From Psychrobacter cibarius (GTDB taxonomy: Bacteria > Pseudomonadota > Gammaproteobacteria > Pseudomonadales > Moraxellaceae), in NCBI GenBank assembly GCA_030686115.1, contig CP131612.1, positions 806,001 through 870,000 of the forward strand: a DNA stretch of 64,000 nucleotides, read 5' to 3'. The number at the start of each line of letters is the position of its first letter. The stretch's first letter is position 1. A program made the position numbers and the translations under genes. Shown in pieces: positions 47,194 through 55,390 of this stretch. The notes beneath the pieces are model-generated. The model was not told where the DNA came from, did no database searches, and saw nothing but the letters and a program-made list of their open reading frames with translations.

Positions 47194-47371
47194 ATACAAG
47201 TATTTTTTATACATTTATGATTTGTACATTTATGATTTATAAAGACTCATTTTATATAATTACAACCACGAACTATGATAATCGTTGATTCAAGCTATAC
47301 TGAGCAAATGGTCAACAGCTGAGCAGTTGAGCTTTATTTAATAATTAAAATAAAAGGTAATCACTAAAGTC

Positions 47372-48460
47372 ATGACGTTGTCTTATTCACACGCGCATCA
47401 GCAAGGTAGTGGCACTACAGAAGTCGTGGCCGTGCTAGTCGCCATTACTGAGCATACCGCTCGGGTCTTAACCGTTGATCAAGGAAAGCTGTTACCCAAT
47501 GGTCCATTGATGCCGTTGCATCGCTCATTGCAAGCGGGTGTGCGCCAATGGGTTGAGGAGCAAACACAGCAACCACTTGGTTATTTGGAGCAGCTATACA
47601 CCTTTGTCGATACCAATAGGCGCAACGTTGATGGTCATGCACTGGTCTACGTGAGCTATTTGGGATTGGTGCAAGAGACACAAACGCAGCAGTTACAAAG
47701 CCAAGCATTGTGGCGCGATTGGTATGATTACTTTCCTTGGGAAAATCATTTGGATGGCATACCTAGCATCATTATGAATAATATTGTGCCAGCATTATTG
47801 AGCTGGGCAGATAGCGCTAAAGATTCAGGCATTCAGCAGCGCCGCCGTCAGCGTATTGGTCTATGTTGGGGTGTAAGTGAAGCGCTCTTAGTGGGTGATA
47901 TGCCCACAAGTGAAAATGCGGATAATGAATACACAGCCTATGAGCATTATGAAAATAGAGAGTGGGTCGCTGAGCATGTGTTACTGCGCTATGAGATGCT
48001 GTATGAAGCGGGACTGATACCGGAAGCACCAAACTATCCACCCAGCTATTCAATGAATCATCAAAGCATTCATCAACCTAGCCATAAATCGAGCCATCAG
48101 AATAAGCTACCTGAAAACTGGTCACAGCTCATTGGGGTGCCGATGTATTATGATCATCGCCGAGTGATTGCGACGGCTATTTCACGGCTGCGTGCCAAAA
48201 TTGAATACCGACCGCTTATTTTTGGCTTGATGCCAGATGTATTTACCTTGTCACAATTACAACAAAGCGTAGAAGCGCTCTCAGGAGTGCGCTTGCACAA
48301 GCAAAATTTTCGTCGTTTGCTAGATTCACAAAAACTTGTGATGGAAACAGGACAGAGTAGTAGCGCCCAACGTGGTCGCCCTGCCAAGCTTTATCGATTT
48401 CGTCATGATATTGAACTACAAAGCTTATTGATGGATAGTAAGTTGCCTAAGCGTAAATAG
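47372..48460 (+). CDS. nrtR: NrtR family Nudix-related transcriptional regulator
   Basis: Regulator of NAD metabolism that senses ADP-ribose or related compounds. The N-terminal Nudix-like domain (about residues 10-170) lacks a full Nudix box, as in regulators. The C-terminal winged helix (about 260-350) contains PLIFGLMPDVFTLSQLQQSVEALSGVRLHKQNFRRLL and RGRPAKLYRF, which is typical of NrtR. A His/Ser/Gln-rich linker lies near 225-245. At 362 residues it is longer than most. It stands between nadA and nadC, with matching palindromes at both borders. Confidence 0.88.
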   Translation: MTLSYSHAHQQGSGTTEVVAVLVAITEHTARVLTVDQGKLLPNGPLMPLHRSLQAGVRQWVEEQTQQPLGYLEQLYTFVDTNRRNVDGHALVYVSYLGLVQETQTQQLQSQALWRDWYDYFPWENHLDGIPSIIMNNIVPALLSWADSAKDSGIQQRRRQRIGLCWGVSEALLVGDMPTSENADNEYTAYEHYENREWVAEHVLLRYEMLYEAGLIPEAPNYPPSYSMNHQSIHQPSHKSSHQNKLPENWSQLIGVPMYYDHRRVIATAISRLRAKIEYRPLIFGLMPDVFTLSQLQQSVEALSGVRLHKQNFRRLLDSQKLVMETGQSSSAQRGRPAKLYRFRHDIELQSLLMDSKLPKRK

Positions 48461-48565
48461 GAGTCGATAGACTACCTTGCTATCTTTATTTTGATGATTA
48501 TAAAACCCTGTCGGCTGCACAAAATGATGACGGTTCCTTGCGAGGCTGTTAACTTTACGATATAT

Positions 48566-48586
48566 TTATGCTCATTTTGAGTTTAA
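48566..48586. promoter_or_regulatory. NrtR-type operator upstream of nadC
   Basis: TTATGCTCA-TTT-TGAGTTTAA repeats the left arm and spacer of the nadA/nrtR site exactly and keeps 7 of 9 positions in the right arm. It lies 45 bases before the nadC start. Confidence 0.7.
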
Positions 48587-48630
48587 TTGCATCAGCATAT
48601 ATGAACGCCACGTTTATTTAAGGGTTAAAG

Positions 48631-49491
48631 ATGATAGTTAAAAAAGAACCAGCATTGGATGATGTATTGCTTAGACCTTTGGTTGAAGCTGCGCTAACTG
48701 AGGATTTGGGCAGACGCGGAGATGTCACATCACAAGCCACCATTCCAGCCGATATGCAAGCAAAGCTAGAGATTAAAGCGCGGCAAGCAGGCGTGATATG
48801 TGGTATGGATTTGGCACGTTTATCGTTTGCGATGGTTGATCCTCAGATTGAGTTTGTGGCTCAAGTTGCTGATGGTGAATGGGTCGACGCGGGTACAGTC
48901 TTGGCTAGTGTGGGTGGTAATGCGCGCCATTTACTGACAGCAGAACGTACCGCGCTCAATTTTATGACCCACTTGAGTGGTATTGCGACAGATACCAGAA
49001 AAATTGTAGATAGTGTGGCAGAGTATCCTGCGCAAATTACTTGTACACGTAAGACCATTCCAGGCTTGCGCATTGTACAAAAGTACGCGGTACGCTGCGG
49101 CGGCGGACGCAACCATCGTTTGGGACTGGATGATGCTATTTTAATCAAAGACAATCATATTGCCATCGCTGGTGATATAAAGACTGCGATTAAACAAGCC
49201 CAAGATTTTGCTGGGCATTTAATTCCCATCGAAGTAGAAGTCGATACTTTAGCGCAATTAGCGCAGGCACTAGACGCTGGCGTGAGCTTGGTGCTATTAG
49301 ATAATATGTCCCCTGAAATACTAGCGCAGGCAGTAACGATGTGTAAAGGCCGCGCTAGAACAGAAGCTTCAGGTGGTATTACTCCTGAAACGGTGCAAGC
49401 AGCAGCAAAAACGGGTGTTGATTTTATTGCCATGGGTTATTTGACGCACAGTACCACGGCATTAGATATCGGTCTTGATTTTAGCGCATGA
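48631..49491 (+). CDS. nadC: Nicotinate-nucleotide pyrophosphorylase (quinolinate phosphoribosyltransferase)
   Basis: Third step of de novo NAD synthesis: quinolinate plus PRPP to nicotinate mononucleotide. TCTRKTIPGLRIVQKYAVRCGGGRNHRLGLDDAILIKDNH near residues 132-171 is the family signature, carrying the substrate-binding Arg and Lys residues. EVEVDTLAQL near 190 and EASGGITPETV near 246 complete the barrel motifs. The 286 residues match E. coli NadC (297). AAGGGTTAAAG precedes the ATG. Confidence 0.96.
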   Translation: MIVKKEPALDDVLLRPLVEAALTEDLGRRGDVTSQATIPADMQAKLEIKARQAGVICGMDLARLSFAMVDPQIEFVAQVADGEWVDAGTVLASVGGNARHLLTAERTALNFMTHLSGIATDTRKIVDSVAEYPAQITCTRKTIPGLRIVQKYAVRCGGGRNHRLGLDDAILIKDNHIAIAGDIKTAIKQAQDFAGHLIPIEVEVDTLAQLAQALDAGVSLVLLDNMSPEILAQAVTMCKGRARTEASGGITPETVQAAAKTGVDFIAMGYLTHSTTALDIGLDFSA

Positions 49492-49699
49492 TTTTCAACA
49501 TGGCTGTCTTCACCTGCCTGTTTTAGCGATTAAGCTTTATGAGGTTTTTTACCCGCCAAATGGTGGCTGATAGGTCAATGTTGAGCCTCTATTTTCGTTG
49601 ATAGTCTGCTGCTAGAAAGGTAAGCAAAGTTAATGATTTAATTAGCTTATCTGCCTATGATACAATATAAGCTACAATGTTATTGTTAACCATCTATTG

Positions 49700-49736
49700 G
49701 GTCATCGTTGCACTCGCACGATGACCTTATCTTTTT
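49700..49736 (+). terminator. Hairpin with T-run between nadC and the MarC gene
   Basis: GGTCATCGT (49700-49708) pairs perfectly with ACGATGACC (49718-49726) and is followed by TTATCTTTTT. It may end the nadC transcript. Because it is about 33 bases before the MarC start, it may instead attenuate MarC expression from a promoter near TACAAT around 49660. Confidence 0.55.
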
Positions 49737-49769
49737 GCCCGATTTGACTAATAGACAAGCGAGCGCTCA

Positions 49770-50411
49770 GTGAATACTGAAATCATCAAGATAATCTTAG
49801 CCTTTATGGTACTGATTAATCCCTTTAGCGCTTTGACGTTATTTTTGGATTTGACCCGTGGTTATTCGATGAATAATCGACGCAAAGTGGCGCGTGTTGC
49901 TTGTTTGACGATTTTTATCACTATTAGTTTCTTTACGGTAGCAGGCGAGACATTACTAAAGGCACTTGGTATTTCTATCGGCTCGTTTCAGCTGGCAGGT
50001 GGTATCTTGGTGTTTTTGATTGCTCTTAATATGATGAATGGCGACGGTAATCCCGTGAAGCCCGATCAAGAAAACTTCGATGTTGACCATGTACAAGACG
50101 CGCCGCCCACCATGGCTGCAGCAGTTGTGCCTATCGCTATTCCAATGATGATTGGACCAGGTGGTATCTCGACGGTGATTATTTATTCTTCACAAGTCTC
50201 TGGTATTTTGCAAGTATCTGCCATATTGATTGCTGGTTTATTTATCAGTCTGTTTTGTTATCTAGCACTGATGGCGGCAGGTCGTATCAGTCGCTTGCTG
50301 GGTGATACTGGATTGAACATCATGAGCCGAATTATGGGGATGTTATTGGCGGCAGTTTCTATCGAAATTATCGTTAATGGCTTACGCACTTTATTTCCTG
50401 ATTTAGTGTAA
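49770..50411 (+). CDS. MarC family integral membrane protein (YhgN/UPF0056)
   Basis: Polytopic inner-membrane protein with about six helices. The opening LAFMVLINPFSALTLFLDLTRG and the later AAVVPIAIPMMIGPGGISTVIIYSS near residue 115 are hallmarks of the family. The 213 residues are normal. Members have been linked to antibiotic resistance and transport, but the function is not settled. The start is GTG with a weak ribosome site. It stands alone between nadC and tmm. Confidence 0.88.
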   Translation: MNTEIIKIILAFMVLINPFSALTLFLDLTRGYSMNNRRKVARVACLTIFITISFFTVAGETLLKALGISIGSFQLAGGILVFLIALNMMNGDGNPVKPDQENFDVDHVQDAPPTMAAAVVPIAIPMMIGPGGISTVIIYSSQVSGILQVSAILIAGLFISLFCYLALMAAGRISRLLGDTGLNIMSRIMGMLLAAVSIEIIVNGLRTLFPDLV

Positions 50412-50461
50412 TGACGCTGCTACGTTATGTTTGTCCGTCAATTTTTTGATTTATTCCTTAA

Positions 50462-50527
50462 TGGGCGTGTTCAGTATTCAACCCTAGCACTGACAGTGCC
50501 GATTTATGCATATTTAATACGCCCTAA
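50462..50527. repeat. Palindromic dispersed element (about 66 bp) before tmm
   Basis: The left end GGGCGTGTT and the right end AATACGCCCTAAT are inverted versions of the same motif found at 29447-29508 and 34981-35045. The ends are less alike here than in the other copies. Confidence 0.55.
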
Positions 50528-50704
50528 TGAAAAGCACGTGTTAACTCATATCAAATTTAAAAACCAAAGATTCGGTTAGAAGCCATTTTTGGAGAATAGT
50601 CATGTCTTAAGCTATGGCCAATTAATCACCAAAAGTATTCGAAAAAACACCATTCATAAAAATATGTTACAGTGGAGAGACAACTATTATCATAGGAGTT
50701 AGTC

Positions 50705-52087
50705 TTGAGTAATAAAAGAATTGCTATTTTAGGTGCAGGTCCAAGTGGTTTAGCACAATTACGCGCTTTTGAAGCAGCTCGTTTGGCTGGCGCAAAAAAC
50801 TTACCTGAGATAGTTTGTTATGAAAAGCAAAACGCTATTGGTGGCATGTGGAACTATAGCTGGCGCACAGGATTAGACAGAAATGGTGAGCCTGTTCACG
50901 GTAGTATGTACCGTTATTTATGGTCCAATGGTCCCAAAGAGTGCTTAGAGTTTGCTGATTATTCGTTTGACGAGCATTTTGGTGAAGCGATTCCCTCATA
51001 CCCACCGCGTGAAGTCCTAAAAGACTACATTATGGGGCGTATTGATAAACAAGATATCCAAAAATACATTCGCTTTGAATGCCCAGTACGTTGGGTATCA
51101 TTCGATGATGAGACGCAAAAATTCACCGTGACGGTGATGAATCATAAAACCAATGAGCAAGAAGTGGAAGAATTTGATTATGTGGTCGTGGCGACGGGTC
51201 ATTTCTCCACGCCCAACATGCCTTACTTTGAAGGGTTAGAAGCTTTTCCCGGTCGCATTCTGCACGCGCATGATTTTCGTGACGCCTTAGAGTTCAAAGA
51301 CGAAGATATTTTGCTCATCGGCAGTAGTTATTCAGCCGAAGACATTGGCACGCAGTGCTATAAGTATGGCACCAAATCAGTCACTATCAGCTATCGTACG
51401 CAAGCACTCGGCTATGATTGGCCAGAGGGCATCAAAGAAGTGCCTTTGGTCACCCATTTTGAAGAAGATGTGGCGCATTTTGCCGATGGTAGCAGCCAAA
51501 AATTTGATGCCATTATTATGTGTACCGGTTATCTGTTTCATTTCCCCTTTATGCCCGATGAGTTACGTCTGCAAACGCATAACTGCTTATATCCAGCCAA
51601 CTTGTACAAAGGGATTTTCTGGCAGCCAAACCCAAAGCTCATTTATTTAGGTATGCAGGATCAGTATTTCACCTTTAATATGTTTGACGCTCAAGCATGG
51701 TATGCACGTGATGTGATGATGGGCGATATCGAGTTACCTGAATTGGTACACCGTGAAGCAGATGAGAAAAAGTGGTTGGCAACTTACGCGAAGTGCGTGA
51801 CGGTCAGTGATTCAATCGACTTTCAAGCCGCTTATATTCGTGATTTAACCAACGCGACCGATTATCCAGAATTTGCTGTTGAAAAACAGGGTGAAATCTT
51901 AAAAGAGTGGCAAAAAGACAAAGCCGATAATATCATGACCTTTAGAGAAAAGGCGTATCGCTCTACGTTAACAGGCACGCTATCGCCTGAGTTGCCAGAG
52001 CCTTGGTTGGACGTCCTTGATGACTCGCTTGAGCATTTTTTGAACTTAACCTTCGTTAAGCCTAAAAAGCGTAAAAAAGTATCGTAA
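50705..52087 (+). CDS. tmm: Trimethylamine monooxygenase (flavin-containing monooxygenase family)
   Basis: NADPH-dependent FMO that oxidises trimethylamine to trimethylamine N-oxide, common in marine bacteria. The FAD motif IAILGAGPSGLAQLRAF is at the N-terminus, GSMYRYLWSNGPKECLEFADYSF near residue 76 is characteristic of bacterial Tmm, the FMO signature FPGRILHAHDFRD is near 180, the NADP motif LLIGSSYSAEDIG near 200 and the C-terminal IIMCTGYLFHFPF near 275. The 460 residues fit. Tmm-specific similarity over the whole length supports the substrate, although dimethylamine and sulfides are also oxidised by family members. It is a single gene. Confidence 0.88.
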   Translation: MSNKRIAILGAGPSGLAQLRAFEAARLAGAKNLPEIVCYEKQNAIGGMWNYSWRTGLDRNGEPVHGSMYRYLWSNGPKECLEFADYSFDEHFGEAIPSYPPREVLKDYIMGRIDKQDIQKYIRFECPVRWVSFDDETQKFTVTVMNHKTNEQEVEEFDYVVVATGHFSTPNMPYFEGLEAFPGRILHAHDFRDALEFKDEDILLIGSSYSAEDIGTQCYKYGTKSVTISYRTQALGYDWPEGIKEVPLVTHFEEDVAHFADGSSQKFDAIIMCTGYLFHFPFMPDELRLQTHNCLYPANLYKGIFWQPNPKLIYLGMQDQYFTFNMFDAQAWYARDVMMGDIELPELVHREADEKKWLATYAKCVTVSDSIDFQAAYIRDLTNATDYPEFAVEKQGEILKEWQKDKADNIMTFREKAYRSTLTGTLSPELPEPWLDVLDDSLEHFLNLTFVKPKKRKKVS

Positions 52088-52108
52088 ATAGTAAAAGTGT
52101 CAGATTCC

Positions 52109-52148
52109 AAAAAGCCAAACGCATTTATATAAGGTGTTTGGCTTTTTT
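52109..52148. terminator. Bidirectional terminator between tmm and the LysE/ArgO gene
   Basis: AAAAAGCCAAAC (52109-52120) pairs with GTTTGGCTTTTTT (52135-52147). A-run and T-run on opposite sides allow termination of both convergent genes. Confidence 0.88.
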
Positions 52149-52214
52149 ATACTTATATGTAGAAGCTGTGTTAATGGTTTAGCCTATCACCTATTTTTGC
52201 CTTTATCGTTGTTT

Positions 52215-52817
52215 TTAACTTTGGTACAGATGCCACGCCAAATACAACATGAGTATCCCTACCAAAGCATCGAGTATATTCCACGCTTTTGGTTTGGCAA
52301 ATAATGGTTTGAGTAATCGCGCCCCATAACCCAACGCAAAAAAGAAAAAGAATGAGGCGCTGACTGCGCCAACTGCAAATGCCAGCTTACTACTAGCACC
52401 CGTTGAAACCATGCCAACGAGTACCAATGTATCTAAGTAGACGTGTGGGTTGAGCCAAGTAAAGCCAAAACATAATAACAGGGCTTTTTTTAAGCTGGTG
52501 ACGACTTGTCCCTCGACGGTGAGTGCATGTGTGACGCGCACACTGGCATATAAGCTCTGTAATCCATAGCATAGCAAAAATACAACACCAGCGAATTTTG
52601 CGATATTGACCACTTGCGGATATTGCGCCGTCACCGCGCCAAAACCGCCAACGCCAGCAGAGATTAACAGCGCATCACTGACCGCGCAAAATAAGCAGAC
52701 AAAAAATATGTGCTCACGTTTGAGCCCTTGTTTGAGTACAAAGGCGTTTTGTGAGCCAATCGCGATGATGAGCGATAGCCCAAGTAAGAATCCAGAGGTG
52801 TAGTCGGTCGCATTCAT
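52215..52817 (-). CDS. LysE/ArgO family amino acid exporter
   Basis: Inner-membrane exporter of basic amino acids (arginine in ArgO, lysine in LysE). Six helices are visible. The family markers GLSLIIAIGSQNAFVLKQGL near residue 14 and FTWLNPHVYLDTLVLVG near 118 match ArgO closely. The 200 residues are typical. No lysG/argP-type regulator is adjacent. It could act together with LysO further upstream in basic amino acid export, but this is inference. Confidence 0.9.
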   Translation of the reverse strand: MNATDYTSGFLLGLSLIIAIGSQNAFVLKQGLKREHIFFVCLFCAVSDALLISAGVGGFGAVTAQYPQVVNIAKFAGVVFLLCYGLQSLYASVRVTHALTVEGQVVTSLKKALLLCFGFTWLNPHVYLDTLVLVGMVSTGASSKLAFAVGAVSASFFFFFALGYGARLLKPLFAKPKAWNILDALVGILMLYLAWHLYQS

Positions 52818-52963
52818 AATAGTGTGCTTAGCATGGGGCGGATGAGAGGTGTTGACAGTTTGCTTACTGGCAGCGCGGTAAAAAGCTGTTAAGATACGCT
52901 ATTGGATAAATCTATGCAATACGAGCGCAATAAGCGTGCACGGGACGAGGGGCAAGGTAGGTC

Positions 52964-53728
52964 ATGGTGGTAAGTCTGACAAGAATGCTAAAGTCATTTG
53001 GGCAAGCTCAAGATGACCTGCCAACGCTAGCAGCCAAAAATGCTCAGGAGATGGCTATCAGTCAAGATATAGAGGTGACTGATAACAATAGTAAAAACAA
53101 TGATAAAAATGATCAAGCTGTCAGTCAGCGTTCCGTACTGACGCCGCCTGAACGCACCGAACGTATTTGTGATGCTTTGGCGCAAGTGAGTGATATCAGA
53201 ACGCCGACACCATTGACTGATCGCTACCTGTCCAATCGCGCTCAGATGCGCCCGACCAATAGACCGCCTTTTGATCCCGATACTTTATGGTATCTCAAAC
53301 ATGGACGCTGCCCGATTATGACTGAGCTTGTTGATGTGGTCGATGAAGCCACCCTAAACGCTATGCCCATCGAGGCGGTTGCGATACTAGACCGTATCAA
53401 TGGTAAGTTAAAACGCTATCGTGAGTGGAGCAGTGAGCTCAACGAACAGCAACAACAGCAACATAATGAACGCCAATTTGTCATCGATAAGCTGGTGTCA
53501 GAGAGCATTCCAGAAGCCCTCCATCATTATGAGCAATTACAGCGTTTTAGCCCGCACCGCACCAAAAACAATATGGTGCAAGGCAAGATGACAGCAGGTG
53601 ACATGCTGACGGATTTGTTTTTAGAGATTGATTATGAGCTTGATGAATTGTTAGATGAGCTGCATCAAACGGTGATGAATCGTTTGGCTTCAACGCACCG
53701 TTATGTCAAAAGCCGGACAAAAAGTTAA
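52964..53728 (+). CDS. Unknown protein, first of three related tandem genes (soluble form)
   Basis: I do not recognise a named family. The protein has no membrane helix or signal peptide. A polar, disordered N-terminus (about residues 1-95) is followed by a helical part with LDRINGKLKRYREW near residue 145, VIDKLVSESIPEALHHY near 175 and a C-terminal MLTDLFLEIDYELDELLDELHQ...RYVKSR block. The last three blocks recur in order in the next two genes, so all three are paralogues. The ribosome site AAGGTAGGTC precedes the ATG. Confidence 0.72.
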   Translation: MVVSLTRMLKSFGQAQDDLPTLAAKNAQEMAISQDIEVTDNNSKNNDKNDQAVSQRSVLTPPERTERICDALAQVSDIRTPTPLTDRYLSNRAQMRPTNRPPFDPDTLWYLKHGRCPIMTELVDVVDEATLNAMPIEAVAILDRINGKLKRYREWSSELNEQQQQQHNERQFVIDKLVSESIPEALHHYEQLQRFSPHRTKNNMVQGKMTAGDMLTDLFLEIDYELDELLDELHQTVMNRLASTHRYVKSRTKS

Positions 53729-53846
53729 TGGCTAATAGATAATGGCTGTTAATTGGCATTATAAAATTAACATAATCCAGAGCTGTGATTGAATTAGGGA
53801 CACGTCCTAACATGGTTTTCACACAAGCGACGCAATGCATAACAAT

Positions 53847-53876
53847 ATAGGGCTTTAATAGAGCCTTATTTTTTTG
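53847..53876 (+). terminator. Probable terminator after the first tandem gene
   Basis: AGGGCT pairs with AGCCTT (one G-T pair) around a short AT loop and is followed by a run of seven Ts. It separates the first from the second tandem paralogue. Confidence 0.5.
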
Positions 53877-53971
53877 TTTAATAATAACCATCTATCTTAT
53901 TTAGAATAATAAGCTATTTAAAATAAGAAGAAATTTACCAAGCCATTTTATTCAATAATTAGGATACTCTA

Positions 53972-54655
53972 ATGACTCAAGTTACTGCGATGTTTGTCAT
54001 GTTCATTTTATATGGAGTGTTACCAGTAGCTGGGTTATATTTGGGGTATCGTGGTGTCAAAAAAATGACTGCGCCTAAAATGCTTGAGTACAAAGCGATG
54101 CCGCAATTGGGTTATATCCCAGAAAAAAGCTTGCCTGTTGAAGTCAAAACAGCACTCGACCAAATCAATGAAAAAGGGGAAAAGCTGCGGGTCATTTATG
54201 GCGATACCAATAATGATGGCAAGATAGACGATAAAGACACGGTCAATGAAACCTACATTATGATTCAAAATTTAATGGACAGACATGTGCCACTTGCTGT
54301 AACTGACTATCGCCGCTTGCACGACTTAGATGTGGGGGATGGCGCACGCGCTGACACGACCAAAATCAAGCACTCTAATGTGACTGGAAAAGAAGCGCTA
54401 TTAGATGTATTACGTACCATTAATACTCAGTTTGATGATTTACTGAATGCCTCTTATCATCAAGATGGTCAAAAGCTGCTGGCGACCAACCGCTATCTAC
54501 AAAAACGCTTTAATAATCCTGCTGCTACGACAGATATGCAAAAGCTCGATAGCAATGTTAGTAGTGTCAATAGTGCTAATATAGAAATTAAAGCGATTGA
54601 AAATCCAACTGGCGCAACTGGTAAGAATGTGAGTGCTGAGAATATTAAACTGTAA
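53972..54655 (+). CDS. Unknown membrane-anchored protein, second tandem paralogue, with EF-hand/dockerin-like loop
   Basis: One N-terminal membrane helix (about residues 5-27, VTAMFVMFILYGVLPVAGLYLGY) anchors the protein, followed by RGVKKMT. The helical block LDQINEKGEKLRVIYG near 62-77 aligns with the first gene. It is followed directly by DTNNDGKIDDKD (about 78-89), a 12-residue loop with the Asp/Asn spacing of calcium-binding dockerin or EF-hand loops that the paralogues lack. The blocks IMIQNLMDRHVPLAVTDYRRL and ALLDVLRTINTQFDDLLN...NRYLQKRF then match the other two. A Thr/Asn-rich tail ends it. The gene is coupled to the third by a 40-base gap. Function unknown. Confidence 0.75.
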   Translation: MTQVTAMFVMFILYGVLPVAGLYLGYRGVKKMTAPKMLEYKAMPQLGYIPEKSLPVEVKTALDQINEKGEKLRVIYGDTNNDGKIDDKDTVNETYIMIQNLMDRHVPLAVTDYRRLHDLDVGDGARADTTKIKHSNVTGKEALLDVLRTINTQFDDLLNASYHQDGQKLLATNRYLQKRFNNPAATTDMQKLDSNVSSVNSANIEIKAIENPTGATGKNVSAENIKL

Positions 54656-54695
54656 AGGCAAAGTGGTGTGATTAAACGATGAAGAGTAAGGGTAT

Positions 54696-55253
54696 ATGAG
54701 CATCTTAATAGGCATTGGCATTGTAACGACCGTCACCACCTTTTATTTGGGTAAAAAAGGCTGGCATGCGCTACACAAAGCGGTCGGTATTTCGCCAGGT
54801 GTACTCACTTATCAGGATTATGATGCACCGTTGTCATTGTCCAAACTTAGTTGGCAGCAACTAAATTTACATAAAAAACACCTGAAAAATTTGTCAGAGC
54901 CACAGCTGCGCCAATTAAAACGTATCGATGAAAAAGTAACCCGCTATCAAGCGTATCCAAAGTCACTACAAGCTCAGCATAAAACGCCTGCCGTAACCGA
55001 GCAACAGTTTTTATTGAATAAGATGTTACACACTAGGCTGCCTGAAATGCTTGCCAGTCATCATTATCTAGCGAATGTTAATATAAGCGCGGACAATGCA
55101 GATAATGAAAAAAAGGCAGAAGCCAATCAGTTATTACAGCAGGTATTTAATAATATTGAGCAGCGTCTAGATAGATTATTAGAACAAATGGAAAGTCAGC
55201 AGTTGCAAGAGCTACGAGTCATGAGGAATTATATTAATAGCCACGATAGCTAA
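54696..55253 (+). CDS. Unknown membrane-anchored protein, third tandem paralogue
   Basis: One short N-terminal membrane helix (about residues 2-18, ILIGIGIVTTVTTFYLG) followed by KKGWHAL. The LKRIDEKVTRYQAY block near 75, FLLNKMLHTRLPEMLASHHYL near 107 and LLQQVFNNIEQRLDRLLEQMES...RNYI near the C-terminus align with the two upstream genes. It is 185 residues, rich in Gln, Leu and His, probably a helical bundle on the membrane. A strong bidirectional terminator follows. Confidence 0.72.
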   Translation: MSILIGIGIVTTVTTFYLGKKGWHALHKAVGISPGVLTYQDYDAPLSLSKLSWQQLNLHKKHLKNLSEPQLRQLKRIDEKVTRYQAYPKSLQAQHKTPAVTEQQFLLNKMLHTRLPEMLASHHYLANVNISADNADNEKKAEANQLLQQVFNNIEQRLDRLLEQMESQQLQELRVMRNYINSHDS

Positions 55254-55298
55254 ATATAAGTCGTCAGGTTGACAACGACTCTTTGTAAAACTTATATA

Positions 55299-55338
55299 AA
55301 AAAGCAGCCAATGATGAATAATCATTGGCTGCTTTTTT
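55299..55338. terminator. Bidirectional terminator between the tandem genes and rluB
   Basis: AAAAAGCAGCCAATGAT (from 55299) pairs with ATCATTGGCTGCTTTTTT around a short loop, a nearly perfect stem of 17 pairs flanked by A and T runs, ending both convergent units. Confidence 0.93.
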
Positions 55339-55390
55339 GTGGTCTACTTTAAATCAATTAAAGATTTAAAATCAGGATAGATTGATACAA

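Noticed and set aside
47445..47708. Minus-strand frames within nrtR, nadC, nadA and the nuo genes
   Set aside because: They lie wholly inside well-supported genes in other frames and show no recognisable domain or ribosome site.
53794..53810. Palindrome-like TTAGGGACACGTCCTAA
   Set aside because: It shares TTAGGG with the dispersed repeat, but the arms are only five perfect pairs and no second copy or nearby regulator supports a role.
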